64,000 bases of DNA from Streptomyces sp. NRRL B-3428 (GCA_000721375.1 JOGW01000002.1:682001-746000); one strand, 5' to 3'. Positions 7,275 through 16,343 are shown, counted from the first letter of the stretch. Numbers and translations are program-made. Notes: generated from the letters alone by a model not told the origin.

Positions 7275-8588
7275 GTGGGCGACAAGATCGTACGTACTGG
7301 GCTTGTCATAGGCACGGCAATCCTGGCCCTGTTGCTTCTGCTCGCCACCTGTGGCGGCAAGGAGAAGGACGAGGGCCACGAGAGCGCGCCCAAGAAGCCG
7401 GACAGAACGAGCCAGGGCCCCGCCACCCGGATCGAGGTGCCCGACGCGTACGACTCCGGGAAGGGCTGGGAGCTCTCCGGTGCCTTGGAGGAGTACGCGC
7501 TCGCGCCCGGCGCCGGGCTGCTCGCCCATCTCCAGCCAGCCGACGGCGGACGCTTCCGTCTTCGCGTGGTCGACGCGCGGACCGGCAAGGCCGTCTGGAG
7601 CAGCGAGGCCTGGCGGCCGCTGGCCGACGAGCCCGGCGCCGTGCCACGGCTCGCCGCGCTCGCCAAGGACGGCCGTGAGTACTTCGCGACCTGGTCGTAC
7701 GGGAAGTTCGGCGACGATCCGCTCAGCGAGGCCGACCGGGTCCTGTCCTTCGATGTGTACGAGGCCGCGGACGGCACCCGCCGGCGCGTGGAGCTGCCCT
7801 GGAGCGAGGCCCCGTCGGTGAGCGCCTCGGGGCCCGGGCTCGTGGTCGGGGTGGGCACGGACAGGGCCGCGGTCCTGGATCCGTTGACCGCGCGGACGGT
7901 GACGTACGAGGCAAGTGATCTCAAGTACCCCAAGGGCTGCGCGAACTGCCGGCGGCTGACCGAGGTGATGGGCGTGACCGCGAAGGGGCCGCTGGTCAAC
8001 GGGGACGGGGAGTTCTGGGTGCGCGGCGCCTGGTACGGACGCGATGTGGCGCCGAAGGGGGCCGCAGCCGGGATCGCCACCTCCGTGGCCGGGGACCATG
8101 TGCTGGCGCGCTGGGACAGGCAGCCGGTCAAGAAGAAGCCCTCCGAGATGGAGATCTGGGCGGTGCACGACGGCGCGACCGGCAAGGTGCTCGCCTCCGC
8201 CGAGTGCCACAAACCGGCGCTGCGGCCGGGGCGTTACCCGGCAGCCGTCCACTCACGCGACGGCCGCTATCTGATCGCGGGGAATCTCGCCTTCGATCTG
8301 CGGGCGGGCACCGGGCACTGCTTCGAGTCCGAGGGCGGTACGAAGCCGCTGACGCTCGCCACGGTCACGGACGCCGGGATCGCTTACGGAGCGACCGGTG
8401 CGCGTTCCGCCGAAGACGCCGTCGACGGGGGCGGCACTCCGGTGTCCGTACGGATCGCGGTGCCCGAACCGCAGGCGTTCTCGGGGTCGTCGAGGCTGCC
8501 GGCGCACGATCTCGGGACGGTCGGGATCTTCCGGTGGACGGACAGCAAGGACGTCCACCATCTGATGGGGTACGCGAGCAGGAACTGA
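7275..8588 (+). CDS. Membrane-anchored extracytoplasmic protein with PQQ/WD-like repeats
   Basis: The 437-aa protein starts at the GTG at 7275, which immediately precedes a hydrophobic segment (LVIGTAILALLLLLATCGG, about residues 9-27). The LATC stretch resembles a lipobox but has Thr at -1, so lipidation is uncertain and a simple N-terminal anchor is possible. A charged linker leads to a long extracytoplasmic region with strand-turn units such as RLRVVDARTGKAVWSSEAW and VLSFDVYEAADGTRRRVEL, which look like beta-propeller blades of the PQQ-binding-like type. Cys pairs (CANCRR) may form a disulphide. No catalytic function can be assigned. The open frame extends far upstream but that part overlaps the Rsm22 gene and is not believed. 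Confidence 0.72.
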   Translation: MGDKIVRTGLVIGTAILALLLLLATCGGKEKDEGHESAPKKPDRTSQGPATRIEVPDAYDSGKGWELSGALEEYALAPGAGLLAHLQPADGGRFRLRVVDARTGKAVWSSEAWRPLADEPGAVPRLAALAKDGREYFATWSYGKFGDDPLSEADRVLSFDVYEAADGTRRRVELPWSEAPSVSASGPGLVVGVGTDRAAVLDPLTARTVTYEASDLKYPKGCANCRRLTEVMGVTAKGPLVNGDGEFWVRGAWYGRDVAPKGAAAGIATSVAGDHVLARWDRQPVKKKPSEMEIWAVHDGATGKVLASAECHKPALRPGRYPAAVHSRDGRYLIAGNLAFDLRAGTGHCFESEGGTKPLTLATVTDAGIAYGATGARSAEDAVDGGGTPVSVRIAVPEPQAFSGSSRLPAHDLGTVGIFRWTDSKDVHHLMGYASRN

Positions 8589-8605
8589 GCGGCGCGGCCG
8601 GCGGC

Positions 8606-9706
8606 TCAGCGCACGGCCCGCGCGAGCCGGGTGGCCGCCGCCGCCCTCGGCTCGCTCGACGGCTTCTCGGGGCGTCGCGGGTGCACCGTGTTGGCGAGCA
8701 GCACCACGAACGTGTCCGTGGCGCGGTCGATCACCAGCGAGGTCCCGGTGAACCCGGTGTGCCCGGCCGCGCCACGGCCCGCCAACTCGCCCATGAAATA
8801 CGGCTGGTCGAGCCGGAAACCCAGGCCGGGCGGCGTCAGCATCAGGTCCACGTAGTCAGGGCCGAGTATCCGCGCCGTCCCGTAACTGCCGCCGCCGAGC
8901 AGCGCGCGGCAGAAGACCGCGAGATCGCCGGCCGTGGAGAACAGGCCCGCGTGCCCGGCCACTCCGCCGAGCGCGAAGGCGTTCTCGTCGTGCACGGTGC
9001 CGCGCACCATCCCCCGGTCCGCCTTGGCCCAGGGCCGGTGCTGGTCCTCGGTGGCGGCGGCGAACGCGCAGGGGCCGAAGCCGGTCTGGGTCATACCGAG
9101 CGGGCGGGTGATGCCGTCGCGGATCAGCCGGTCGAGACGCTCGCCGGTGATGCGTTCGAGAACGTACTGGACGAGCAGCATGTTGAGATCGGAGTAGAGA
9201 TACGAGCCGGCCGGCGCGCTCGGCGCTTCCGCGCGCAGCATCGCGAGCCGCTCCGCGTCCGACTCGCAGTCGTACAGCGGGAGTTCGGGCCGCAGCCCCG
9301 AGGTGTGCGTGAGCAGCTGCCGTACCGTGATGCCGTGCTCGGCAGCCCCGGTGAACTCCGGCAGATAGGACCCCACGCGCGCGTCGAGGCCGAGCCGTCC
9401 GCGCTCGATCTGCTGCACGGCCGCCACCGTCGTGAACAGCTTGGTGAGCGAGGCAAGGTCGAAGGGTGTGCCGGTGTGCATCGGCACTCTTCGGTACGCG
9501 GGCAGTTCCTCGTCGTACGAGCGATGGGCGACCGCCCAGCCGAAGGCCTCCTCGACGACGAGCACGGGCCCGCGCCCCGCGGCGAGCACCGCTCCCGCGC
9601 ACCAAGTGCCGGGCAGAGCGGACGCATCCGCTACGAGGCGCTCGATCTCGACGGGATCGAGACCGGCCCGCTCGGCGGGGCCATGGCGCAGACGTGGTGC
9701 ACTCAG
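8606..9706 (-). CDS. Serine hydrolase, beta-lactamase/class C penicillin-binding fold (apparent CTG start)
   Basis: The protein has the SxxK motif in DLASLTKLFTT and the YxN motif in YLYSDLNMLL, so it belongs to the class C beta-lactamase/DD-peptidase/esterase family. The first ATG/GTG/TTG in frame is a GTG at 9589, but protein-like sequence continues upstream without a standard start (SAPRLRHGPAERAGLDP, then VEIERLVADASALPG). A CTG at 9704-9706 is preceded by GGAAGGGG (9714-9721 as complement) with seven bases between, and would start the protein MSAPRLRHG, 366 aa in all. I adopt that start as the best reading. Its physiological substrate, peptidoglycan fragment or ester, is unknown. It stands downstream of phoD, past a strong terminator. 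Confidence 0.78.
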   Translation of the reverse strand: MSAPRLRHGPAERAGLDPVEIERLVADASALPGTWCAGAVLAAGRGPVLVVEEAFGWAVAHRSYDEELPAYRRVPMHTGTPFDLASLTKLFTTVAAVQQIERGRLGLDARVGSYLPEFTGAAEHGITVRQLLTHTSGLRPELPLYDCESDAERLAMLRAEAPSAPAGSYLYSDLNMLLVQYVLERITGERLDRLIRDGITRPLGMTQTGFGPCAFAAATEDQHRPWAKADRGMVRGTVHDENAFALGGVAGHAGLFSTAGDLAVFCRALLGGGSYGTARILGPDYVDLMLTPPGLGFRLDQPYFMGELAGRGAAGHTGFTGTSLVIDRATDTFVVLLANTVHPRRPEKPSSEPRAAAATRLARAVR

Positions 9707-9802
9707 CGCTCTGCCCCTTCCGTGACCGGACGACTCTCCTGAAGGGGAACCGTGCCATGAAACAGGCGTTCGCCACCAGTCGGCCCCCGGGAGACCATCC
9801 GC

Positions 9803-9838
9803 TGTGCCCCTGGACGACAGTGGTCGTCCAGGGGCACA
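9803..9838 (-). terminator. Perfect 16-bp inverted repeat terminator after phoD
   Basis: The arms 9803-9818 and 9823-9838 are perfectly complementary with a four-base loop. It begins eight bases after the phoD stop codon, so it is the likely phoD terminator. It also insulates the serine hydrolase gene from phoD read-through. Confidence 0.8.
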
Positions 9839-9845
9839 AGGGTCA

Positions 9846-11522
9846 TCAGACGGGCCGCAGACCGGGGTTGCCCGACTCGGTCACGAACGAGGCCGCCGTG
9901 ACGATCGGCGCGCCGGGCTGCAGGACGTACGGGACGGTCTTGAAGTCCGCCCGTGCCTCCTCGCGGCCCAGCTGGACCGTCACGTAGCCGCGCCGCCCGT
10001 TGTAGAACCTGAGGTGCGGGTTGGCCTTGGTGTAGGTCTCCCAGTTGGCGGGCTTGTCGGCGCCGTCACGGCCGCTGGAGATGGAGGTCGCGACGATCTC
10101 CGTGCCGAGCGTGCGCGAGGACTGGTCGTCGAAATCGTCCAGGATGTCGAAGGCGTAGCCCACGTGCACATCCCCGGTGAGGACCATGAAGTTGTCCAGG
10201 CCCGTCGCCTTGACCCCGTCGAGCAGGCGCCGGCGCGAGGCGCGGTAGCCGTCCCAGGCGTCCATGCTGAGCTTGGCGACGGGGTTGAGGTCGAGTTTGC
10301 GCTGGGAGAACGTGACCTGCTGCGGGACCACGTTCCACCGGGCGCGGGACCTGCGCCAGCCGTCGAGCAGCCAGCGCTCCTGGGTCTCGCCGGTCATCGT
10401 GCGCGCCGGATCGTCGATCTCGGGACCGGGGATGTCGGAGCCGTCGCCGTACGCCTGGTTGGTGCGGTATTGACGGGTGTCGAGGATGTCGAACTGGGCG
10501 TGCCGGCCGAAGTGGATCCGGCGGTAGAGCTGCATGTCCGGGCCCTCGGGCTGCTGCGGGCGGCGCAGCGGCTGGTTCTCCCAGTACGCGCGGTAGGCGG
10601 CGGCCCGGCGCAGCAGGAACTCCTCCGGGGGTACGTCGTTCTCGGGGGTCTCGTCCGCGTAGTTGTTCTCGGTCTCGTGGTCGTCCCAGGTGACGACGAA
10701 GGGGTGCGCGGCATGCGCGGCCATCAGGTCGGGGTCCGACTTGTAGAGGCCGTATCGCATCCGGTAGTCGTCCAGCGTGAGCGTCTCGCGGTTGTAGTGG
10801 CCGGGCAGCACACGGTCGGTGTAGTTGCGGTTGCCGCCGACCGAGGTCACCGCGTACTCGTACAGGTAGTCGCCGAGATGGAAGACGACATCGATGTCTT
10901 CCTGCGCCAGATGCTTGTACGCGGTCCAGTAACCGTCGTGGTACGCCTGGCAGGACACGGCGGCGAGCTTCAGGTCCGTCAGCTTGGCGCCGTGGCCGGG
11001 CGCGGTGCGGGTGCGGCCGGTCGGGCTGATCCAACCGCCCACGCGGAAGCGGTAGTAGTAGACGCGGTCCTCGCCGAGGTGGTCGACCGCGATGTGCAGC
11101 GCGTGGTTGTACTCGGGGTGCGCGGTCGTGGTGCCACGCCTCGCTATGCGCCGGAAGTTCTCGTCGTACGCGAGCTGCCACTCGACCGCGACCCGCTCGG
11201 CGGGCAGCCCGCCGTCGGCGGCGTAGGGCTGCGGAGCGAGTCTGGTCCACAGGAGTACGGAGCCGGGCAGGGGATCGCCGGAGGCGACGCCCAGCGTGAA
11301 CGGGTTCTCGGTGATCTTCGCCGCGTCCAGCTCGGCGGAGCTCGCGGCGCCGGCGGTCGGCAGATGGGTGGCGAAGGCGAGCGCGGCGGCGGCGCCCGTG
11401 ACGGTCAGAAAACGGCGGCGGCCGAAGTGGCGGGCGGCGGCGCGCAGTTCGGGACTGTGCTGGGACGGGGACTGCGACTGGGACTGGGACTGCGACTGGT
11501 ACTGCTGTGCGGCGGAAGTCAT
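9846..11522 (-). CDS. phoD: Tat-exported alkaline phosphatase D
   Basis: The 558-aa product is a PhoD-type phosphodiesterase/phosphatase that works outside the cell, releasing phosphate from phosphodiesters such as teichoic acid. The start at 11522 is supported by AGGGGAGGA upstream; it gives a Tat signal with GRRRFLTVTG followed by a hydrophobic stretch and THLPTAGAAS. Metal-binding family motifs are HLGDYLYEYAV, TWDDHETENNYA and VLTGDVHVGYAF. A Gln/Ser repeat (QSQSQSQSQS) lies between the start and the twin-arginine motif. The family is usually under PhoP control under phosphate limitation; I did not find a clear PHO box. Confidence 0.92.
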   Translation of the reverse strand: MTSAAQQYQSQSQSQSQSPSQHSPELRAAARHFGRRRFLTVTGAAAALAFATHLPTAGAASSAELDAAKITENPFTLGVASGDPLPGSVLLWTRLAPQPYAADGGLPAERVAVEWQLAYDENFRRIARRGTTTAHPEYNHALHIAVDHLGEDRVYYYRFRVGGWISPTGRTRTAPGHGAKLTDLKLAAVSCQAYHDGYWTAYKHLAQEDIDVVFHLGDYLYEYAVTSVGGNRNYTDRVLPGHYNRETLTLDDYRMRYGLYKSDPDLMAAHAAHPFVVTWDDHETENNYADETPENDVPPEEFLLRRAAAYRAYWENQPLRRPQQPEGPDMQLYRRIHFGRHAQFDILDTRQYRTNQAYGDGSDIPGPEIDDPARTMTGETQERWLLDGWRRSRARWNVVPQQVTFSQRKLDLNPVAKLSMDAWDGYRASRRRLLDGVKATGLDNFMVLTGDVHVGYAFDILDDFDDQSSRTLGTEIVATSISSGRDGADKPANWETYTKANPHLRFYNGRRGYVTVQLGREEARADFKTVPYVLQPGAPIVTAASFVTESGNPGLRPV

Positions 11523-11657
11523 CCGCGTCCTCCCCTGGCTATGACGCAGGCTCTGATGTGTGTCAGGGGAATTCGAGTGGCAGGGGACGACGGTGGCCTG
11601 TCGCGTACAGGACAATCACATGGCGGACAGATGAGCGATGGATGTCCGGTGCTGACG

Positions 11658-11663
11658 TAGGGT
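11658..11663 (+). promoter_or_regulatory. -10 element TAGGGT (leaderless, SDR gene)
   Basis: TAGGGT lies seven bases before the ATG at 11671, the recurrent leaderless spacing. Confidence 0.55.
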
Positions 11664-11670
11664 CCGGGCC

Positions 11671-12423
11671 ATGACGGAGACGAAGATCGCGGTCGTGACC
11701 GGTGCGGGGTCGGGGATCGGCCGCGCGGTGGCCCTTGAGCTGGCCGCTTGCGGCTGGTCCCTCGCACTGGCCGGGCGGCGGGCGGAGGCGCTTGCGCAGA
11801 CGGCCGAGCTGGCCGGTTCCGCGGATGTGCTGTGCGTGCCGACGGACGTGGCCGACCCCGCCGGCGTATCGGCTCTGTTCGCTGCCGCCGTCTCCCGCTT
11901 CGGCCGGCTCGATCTGCTCTTCAACAACGCCGGTACGTTCGGTCCCGGCGGCGTCCCGCTGGACGAGCTCTCGTACGAGGCGTGGCGTCAGGTGGTGGAG
12001 GTGAACCTGAACGGTGCGTTCCTGTGCGCGCAGGGCGCGTTCCGCCAGTTCAAGGCGCAGTCGCCGCAAGGTGGGCGGATCATCAACAACGGGTCCATCT
12101 CGGCGCATGTGCCGCGGCCGATGTCGGTGGCGTACACGACGACGAAGCACGCGATCACCGGGCTGACCAAGTCCCTGTCCCTGGACGGACGTCCGTACCG
12201 GATCGCCGCCTCGCAGATCGACATCGGCAATGCGGCCACGGACATGACCTCGCGGATGCAGTCCGGAATCCTGCAGGCGAACGGGGAGTTGGCTCCGGAG
12301 CCGGTGATGGACGTGGCGGATGTGGCACGTCAGATCCGCTTCATGGCGGAGCTGCCGCTTGAGGCGAATGTGCAGTTCGCGACGGTTATGGCGACGAACA
12401 TGCCGTATATCGGGCGCGGTTGA
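11671..12423 (+). CDS. Short-chain dehydrogenase/reductase (SDR)
   Basis: The 250-aa protein is a classical SDR. The nucleotide-binding motif TGAGSGIG is at residues 10-17, NNAG follows the fourth strand, and the catalytic Ser and YxxxK are in [21 protein letters not shown] (split at the tyrosine motif YTTTK). It would oxidise or reduce an alcohol/carbonyl with NAD(P). The start is the ATG at 11671, at leaderless distance from TAGGGT. It diverges from phoD and is followed, 55 bases later and from its own promoter, by a PhzF gene. The substrate is unknown. Confidence 0.85.
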   Translation: MTETKIAVVTGAGSGIGRAVALELAACGWSLALAGRRAEALAQTAELAGSADVLCVPTDVADPAGVSALFAAAVSRFGRLDLLFNNAGTFGPGGVPLDELSYEAWRQVVEVNLNGAFLCAQGAFRQFKAQSPQGGRIINNGSISAHVPRPMSVAYTTTKHAITGLTKSLSLDGRPYRIAASQIDIGNAATDMTSRMQSGILQANGELAPEPVMDVADVARQIRFMAELPLEANVQFATVMATNMPYIGRG

Positions 12424-12466
12424 GATCTTGGTCCGGAGCAGGGTGTCAGAGGTGAAAGCTCTGGCC

Positions 12467-12472
12467 TAGGTT
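12467..12472 (+). promoter_or_regulatory. -10 element TAGGTT (leaderless, second PhzF gene)
   Basis: TAGGTT is followed by six bases and the ATG at 12479. Confidence 0.55.
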
Positions 12473-12478
12473 GGCCGC

Positions 12479-13318
12479 ATGAGTTCCGACACCAACGCCG
12501 ACATCCTCCGTTACACCGCCTTCTCCGCCGACCCCGCAGGGGGCAACCCGGCCGGAGTCGTCCTCGACGCCACCGGCCTCACCGACGCGGAAATGCTGAG
12601 CATCGCCGCCGACCTCGGCTACAGCGAGAGCGCCTTCCTGCTCCCCGACCACACCCTCCGCTTCTTCTCCCCCAAGGCCGAAGTCGCCTTCTGTGGACAC
12701 GCCACCGTCGCCACCGCGGTGGCCCTAGCCCACCACCAGGGCGGCCCCGGCGACTTCGTGTTCAAGACGCCCGCGGGCGAGATCCCGGTATCCACGGAAG
12801 AGGTCGACGGCGAGCTGCGCGCCACGCTCACCAGCGTGGAGCCGCACATCAAGCCGGTCGAGGCCGGGGACCTCGCAGAGGCACTCGCCGCCCTCGACTG
12901 GGCGGCGGAGGACCTCGACCCCGCGCTCCCGCCCCGTATCGCCTTCGCCGGCAACAACCACCTCGTCGTCTCGGCCGGCACCCGCGAGCGCCTCGCCGAC
13001 CTCGACTACGACTTCGAGCGGCTGAAGGCACTGATGGAGCGCCTTGAGCTGACGACGGTCCAGCTCGTCCACCGCGCGGACGAGACCGTGTTCGACGTAC
13101 GCGACCCGTTCCCCATCGGCGGAGTCGTCGAGGACCCCGCGACCGGCGCCGCCGCCGTCGCCTTCGGGGCGTACGCGCGCGAACTCGGCCTGGTGAAGGA
13201 GGAGTCGGTGCTCACCCTGCATCAGGGTGTGGACATGGGTAGGCCCGGAGTGCTTACGGTCACGCTGCGCGCCGGAGACCCGCGGGTGCGGGTCTCCGGG
13301 ACAGCCGTGCAGTTCTGA
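12479..13318 (+). CDS. PhzF-family phenazine-biosynthesis-like isomerase
   Basis: This 279-aa protein is a full-length PhzF-family member. It shows LRYTAFSADPAGGNPAGVV at the N-terminus, the proposed catalytic Glu in GYSESAFL, FCGHATVATA, and FPIGGVVEDPATGAAA with the C-terminal loop. Its length is typical, unlike the shorter paralogue at 1523-2215. There are no other phenazine genes nearby, so a role in phenazine biosynthesis should not be assumed. It is convergent with the P450 gene, with only seven bases between the stops. Confidence 0.88.
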   Translation: MSSDTNADILRYTAFSADPAGGNPAGVVLDATGLTDAEMLSIAADLGYSESAFLLPDHTLRFFSPKAEVAFCGHATVATAVALAHHQGGPGDFVFKTPAGEIPVSTEEVDGELRATLTSVEPHIKPVEAGDLAEALAALDWAAEDLDPALPPRIAFAGNNHLVVSAGTRERLADLDYDFERLKALMERLELTTVQLVHRADETVFDVRDPFPIGGVVEDPATGAAAVAFGAYARELGLVKEESVLTLHQGVDMGRPGVLTVTLRAGDPRVRVSGTAVQF

Positions 13319-13325
13319 CGGAAGA

Positions 13326-14543
13326 TCAGCTGAAGCGCACCGGCAGGTACTTGATCCCGTTGATGAAGTCCGAGCGCATCCGCCGCGGCTCACCCGTCAG
13401 TTCGACGTTCGGGCAGCGGCGGAGCAGCGCCCGCAGCTGAGCGTTGATCTCGGTGCGGGCGAGCCCCGAGCCGAGACAGAAGTGCGGACCGCCGCCGCCG
13501 AACGTCACATGGTCGTTCGGCGTGCGGCGCGGGTCGAAGACATCCGGGTTCTCGAAGATGTCCTCGTCGCGGTTGCCGGAGGTGTAGAAGAGGACGGCCT
13601 TCTGGCCCTCGCGGATCTTCACCCCGCGGACCTCGGTGTCCCGCGTCGCCGTACGGCGGAAGTTGTGGATCGAGCCGTTCCAGCGCAGGAACTCCTCGGT
13701 GGCCGAGCGCCACAGCGCGTCGTCCTCGATGTTGCGCACCAGGTCCTCACGCAGCGCGTCGTTGGTGGCGAGCTCCAGCATCGCGCCGGACAGGAGATTA
13801 CGGGTGGTCTCGTTGCCCGCCACGATCAGCGTCACGAAGAACATGTTGATCTCGTGCGTGGTGAGCTTCTCGCCGTCGACCTCGCCGTGCACGAGGGCGC
13901 TCACGATGTCGTCGCGCGGATCGGTCTGGCGCTCCTCGGCCAGCTGGTTGCAGCGCAGATAGATCTCGGCGGCCGCGACCGTGCCGTCCTCCGGCGTGGT
14001 GCGGAAGTCCGGGTCCTGGAAGCCCACCATGCGGTTGGACCAGTTGATGATGTGGTCCTCGTCCTCGGGCGGAATGCCCATCATTTCGCAGATGACCTCG
14101 AGGGGCAGCCGGGAGGCGATGGTCTCCACGAATTCGAGCTCGGCGCCCGGCTCGATCTTCTCGGCGAGCAGATCGGCCCGCCGCTTGATGTCCTCGGTGA
14201 GCTTACGGATCATGCGCGGCGCGAAGGCGGCGTTGACCAGCTTGCGGAAACGGCTGTGCTTGGGCGGGTCCATGCCGACGAGCGTGAGCGCGAGGTTCTC
14301 CAGGGACTGGTCCGTCTGGTCCCGTATGAAGAAGGAGCCCTTCTCCACCGACCACAGCTCGGGATCGCGGCTCAGCTTGATGATGTCCTCGTGCTTGGTG
14401 ATCGCGAAGAAGCCCTCGCCGTCGGGGAGTTCATGCCAGTGGACGGGGTCCTCGCGACGCAGCACCTTGAACTGCGCGTGCGGGACTTCACGGGCCCAGG
14501 TGTCCTCGAGCAGATTGATCTCGTTCATCGCGGGTGCCGTCAT
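13326..14543 (-). CDS. Cytochrome P450
   Basis: The 405-aa protein is a soluble bacterial P450. It has the oxygen-binding I-helix motif GNETTRNLLSG, the K-helix ExxR in EEFLRW, and the haem loop FGGGGPHFCLGSGLA with Cys356 as thiolate ligand. The stretch MDPPKHSRFRKLVNAAF (before helix C) is common to many actinobacterial P450s; overall it resembles the CYP124/125/142 region of sequence space, which acts on methyl-branched lipids and steroids, but this placement is tentative. The ATG at 14543 has GGAGG upstream and overlaps the stop of the TetR gene by four bases, so the two are translationally coupled. No ferredoxin gene is adjacent. Confidence 0.9.
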   Translation of the reverse strand: MTAPAMNEINLLEDTWAREVPHAQFKVLRREDPVHWHELPDGEGFFAITKHEDIIKLSRDPELWSVEKGSFFIRDQTDQSLENLALTLVGMDPPKHSRFRKLVNAAFAPRMIRKLTEDIKRRADLLAEKIEPGAELEFVETIASRLPLEVICEMMGIPPEDEDHIINWSNRMVGFQDPDFRTTPEDGTVAAAEIYLRCNQLAEERQTDPRDDIVSALVHGEVDGEKLTTHEINMFFVTLIVAGNETTRNLLSGAMLELATNDALREDLVRNIEDDALWRSATEEFLRWNGSIHNFRRTATRDTEVRGVKIREGQKAVLFYTSGNRDEDIFENPDVFDPRRTPNDHVTFGGGGPHFCLGSGLARTEINAQLRALLRRCPNVELTGEPRRMRSDFINGIKYLPVRFS

Positions 14544-15187
14544 GGCCGAGCCTCCTTCGGGGTGGTTTTCGTACGGGGGTACGCAGCGGGCTTGCGCAGT
14601 CCGAGCGTCGCGCTCAGGGCGTGCACGAACAGCTCTTCCGGTACGGATTCGGGGGCGAGCCGGTGCTGCAGCGCACAGCCGAGGAGCAGCCCGAGCACCA
14701 GGGCCCCGGTCTCCTCCGGCTCGTACGGCAGCTCGGTCCCGGTCGCCTCGGCCCAGTCGGCGAGCCCTTCGCCGAGCTGACCGCGGATCTCCGCGAAGCG
14801 GCGGGTGATCAGCGGTCCGAAGACCGGGTCGCGGGCGCCGTGCTGCCACAGTTCGATCTCGAGCAGCAGCCAGGCCTCGCCGCGGTCCTCGGCGGGCGCG
14901 GTGATCGCCTCCCACATCGCGGCGAAGTGCGGTGCGGGGTCGGGCAGTTGGTGGATCTCGGCGGTGAGCTTCTCGACGGTCCGCTGCTTCCAGACCTCCA
15001 GGAGCGCGAGCAGCAGCCCTTCCTTGCCGTCGAAGTGGCTGTACAGCGCCCCGGTCGTACGGTCCGCGGCGTCCGCCACCGCCTCGGCGGACACCGCGTG
15101 GAACCCCTTGCGCGCGAACAGCTCGGCGGCCGCGTCGATCAGCCGGGCGCGGGTCTCGGTCTTGCGCTGCTCCTGGGTGCGCCGCAC
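14540..15187 (-). CDS. TetR-family regulator of the P450 operon
   Basis: The 215-aa protein has a TetR helix-turn-helix near its N-terminus (TRARLIDAAAELFARKGF, then recognition helix TTGALYSHF) and a helical effector domain. I choose the GTG at 15187 since GGGAGGGGG lies just upstream; longer starts in the same frame begin with unlikely sequence. It is the first gene of a two-gene operon with the P450, so it probably controls its own expression together with the enzyme. A 26-base inverted repeat at 15290-15315, about 100 bases upstream, is the likely operator. The effector may be the P450 substrate. Confidence 0.87.
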   Translation of the reverse strand: MRRTQEQRKTETRARLIDAAAELFARKGFHAVSAEAVADAADRTTGALYSHFDGKEGLLLALLEVWKQRTVEKLTAEIHQLPDPAPHFAAMWEAITAPAEDRGEAWLLLEIELWQHGARDPVFGPLITRRFAEIRGQLGEGLADWAEATGTELPYEPEETGALVLGLLLGCALQHRLAPESVPEELFVHALSATLGLRKPAAYPRTKTTPKEARP

Positions 15188-15289
15188 CGCTGCCCCCTCC
15201 CGGCTGCCATGGCGGTGCCCTGTCGGGTCGCCGTCGAGTCCCTGGTGTGCGTGTCCGGTTGCGGAGCGCAGAGCCGGATGCCGGGGCCA

Positions 15290-15315
15290 CTTATATCGGG
15301 GCGCCGACATAAGTA
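15290..15315. promoter_or_regulatory. Probable operator of the TetR-P450 operon
   Basis: Arms ACTTATATCGG (15290-15300) and CCGACATAAGT (15305-15315) are complementary at 10 of 11 positions around GGCG. It is the only strong dyad between the regulator start and the neighbouring gene's stop, and its A/T-rich ends stand out from the surroundings. Confidence 0.65.
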
Positions 15316-15341
15316 GAGGTACTCATATTCCTGACGGGTCG

Positions 15342-16343
15342 TCAATCCTTGGTGCGCGTAAGGATTTCCGCGACCTCCTTGAGCTGGTCCTGCGTCAGCG
15401 GTCCATGGTCGAGTGCGCCCGCGTTCTGCTCGACCTGGGCGACGGTACGGAAGCCGGGGATCGGGACCGTGCGCTCGCTGCGGGCCCACAGCCAGGCGAG
15501 CGCGCCCTGCGCGAGGGTGCGGCCGCCGCTGGTGAGGATCTCGCGTACGGCCTCGACCCTGGCCAGCCAGTCGGCGTCCGGCGCACCGCCCTCGGTGAAC
15601 CCGGGCAGCCACTCGGGCGGCGCGCTGCGGATATCACCCTTCCGCGGGGCGCCGCCGTGTGCGTACTTGCCGGTGAGCAGGCCCATGGCGAGCGGGCTGC
15701 GGTTGACGGAGGCGAGCCCGCGCTCCTCGCACAGGGCGAGCAGTTCGGGTGCGTCCTGCAGCACGTTGAGCCGGTGCTGCACGGCGGCACAGCCCGCCCC
15801 CTCGGCGAACACCCCGGCCCGTACCGGATCATCGGTACTCCAGGCGTACGCGCGGATCAGCCCGTCGCGTACGAACTCCTCGCACTGCTCGCGCAGTTGA
15901 ACCGCCCGCTGCGGATCGGCCTCGGAGATGTGCAGCTGGTAGAGGTCGATCCGGTCGGTGCCGAGCCGGCGCAGCGAGGCGGTGAGCGCCTTGCGCTGAT
16001 ACGCGGGCGAGTCGTCGTTTCCGGTGAGGACCCTCCTCTCCTCGTCGAAGACATTGCCCCACTTCGTGGCAATGACCACATCGTCGCGACGCTTGCCGAG
16101 CGCCTTGCCGAGGATGCGCTCACTGTGGCCCGCGCCGTAGGTGTCGGCCGTGTCGAAGAAGGTGATCCCCAGGTCGAGAGCGCGCTGGACCGCCCGTACC
16201 GACTCCTGGTCGTCCACCTTCCCCCAGCCGAGCGGCTGCCCTTCGGTGTCCGACCACTCGCCGCCGATCGCCCAGCAGCCGAGCCCGAGAGCGCTGACGC
16301 CGATCCCGCTGCCGCCCAGTTCCCTTGCCGTCATATGTGTCAT
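15342..16343 (-). CDS. Aldo/keto reductase
   Basis: The 333-aa protein is an aldo/keto reductase of the larger YghZ/Kv-beta-like size class. It shows the (alpha/beta)8 barrel start SALGLGCWAIGG, the catalytic Asp and Tyr in FFDTADTYGAGHSE, the catalytic Lys in VIATKWG, DLYQLHI in place of the family's DLxxxHW, and the nucleotide-binding end TVPIPGFRTVAQVEQN. It would reduce aldehydes or ketones with NADPH. The ATG at 16343 (MTHMTARE) is chosen because TAGCGT lies seven bases upstream; the second ATG, at the MTARE position, is an alternative. Confidence 0.86.
   Translation of the reverse strand: MTHMTARELGGSGIGVSALGLGCWAIGGEWSDTEGQPLGWGKVDDQESVRAVQRALDLGITFFDTADTYGAGHSERILGKALGKRRDDVVIATKWGNVFDEERRVLTGNDDSPAYQRKALTASLRRLGTDRIDLYQLHISEADPQRAVQLREQCEEFVRDGLIRAYAWSTDDPVRAGVFAEGAGCAAVQHRLNVLQDAPELLALCEERGLASVNRSPLAMGLLTGKYAHGGAPRKGDIRSAPPEWLPGFTEGGAPDADWLARVEAVREILTSGGRTLAQGALAWLWARSERTVPIPGFRTVAQVEQNAGALDHGPLTQDQLKEVAEILTRTKD

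Noticed and set aside
11523..11615. Longer N-terminus for PhoD
   Set aside because: It would place the Tat signal far from the N-terminus; AGGGGAGGA supports the start at 11522.
1523..13318. Phenazine biosynthesis based on two PhzF-family genes
   Set aside because: PhzF-family proteins are common in many pathways, and none of the other phenazine genes is in the window.
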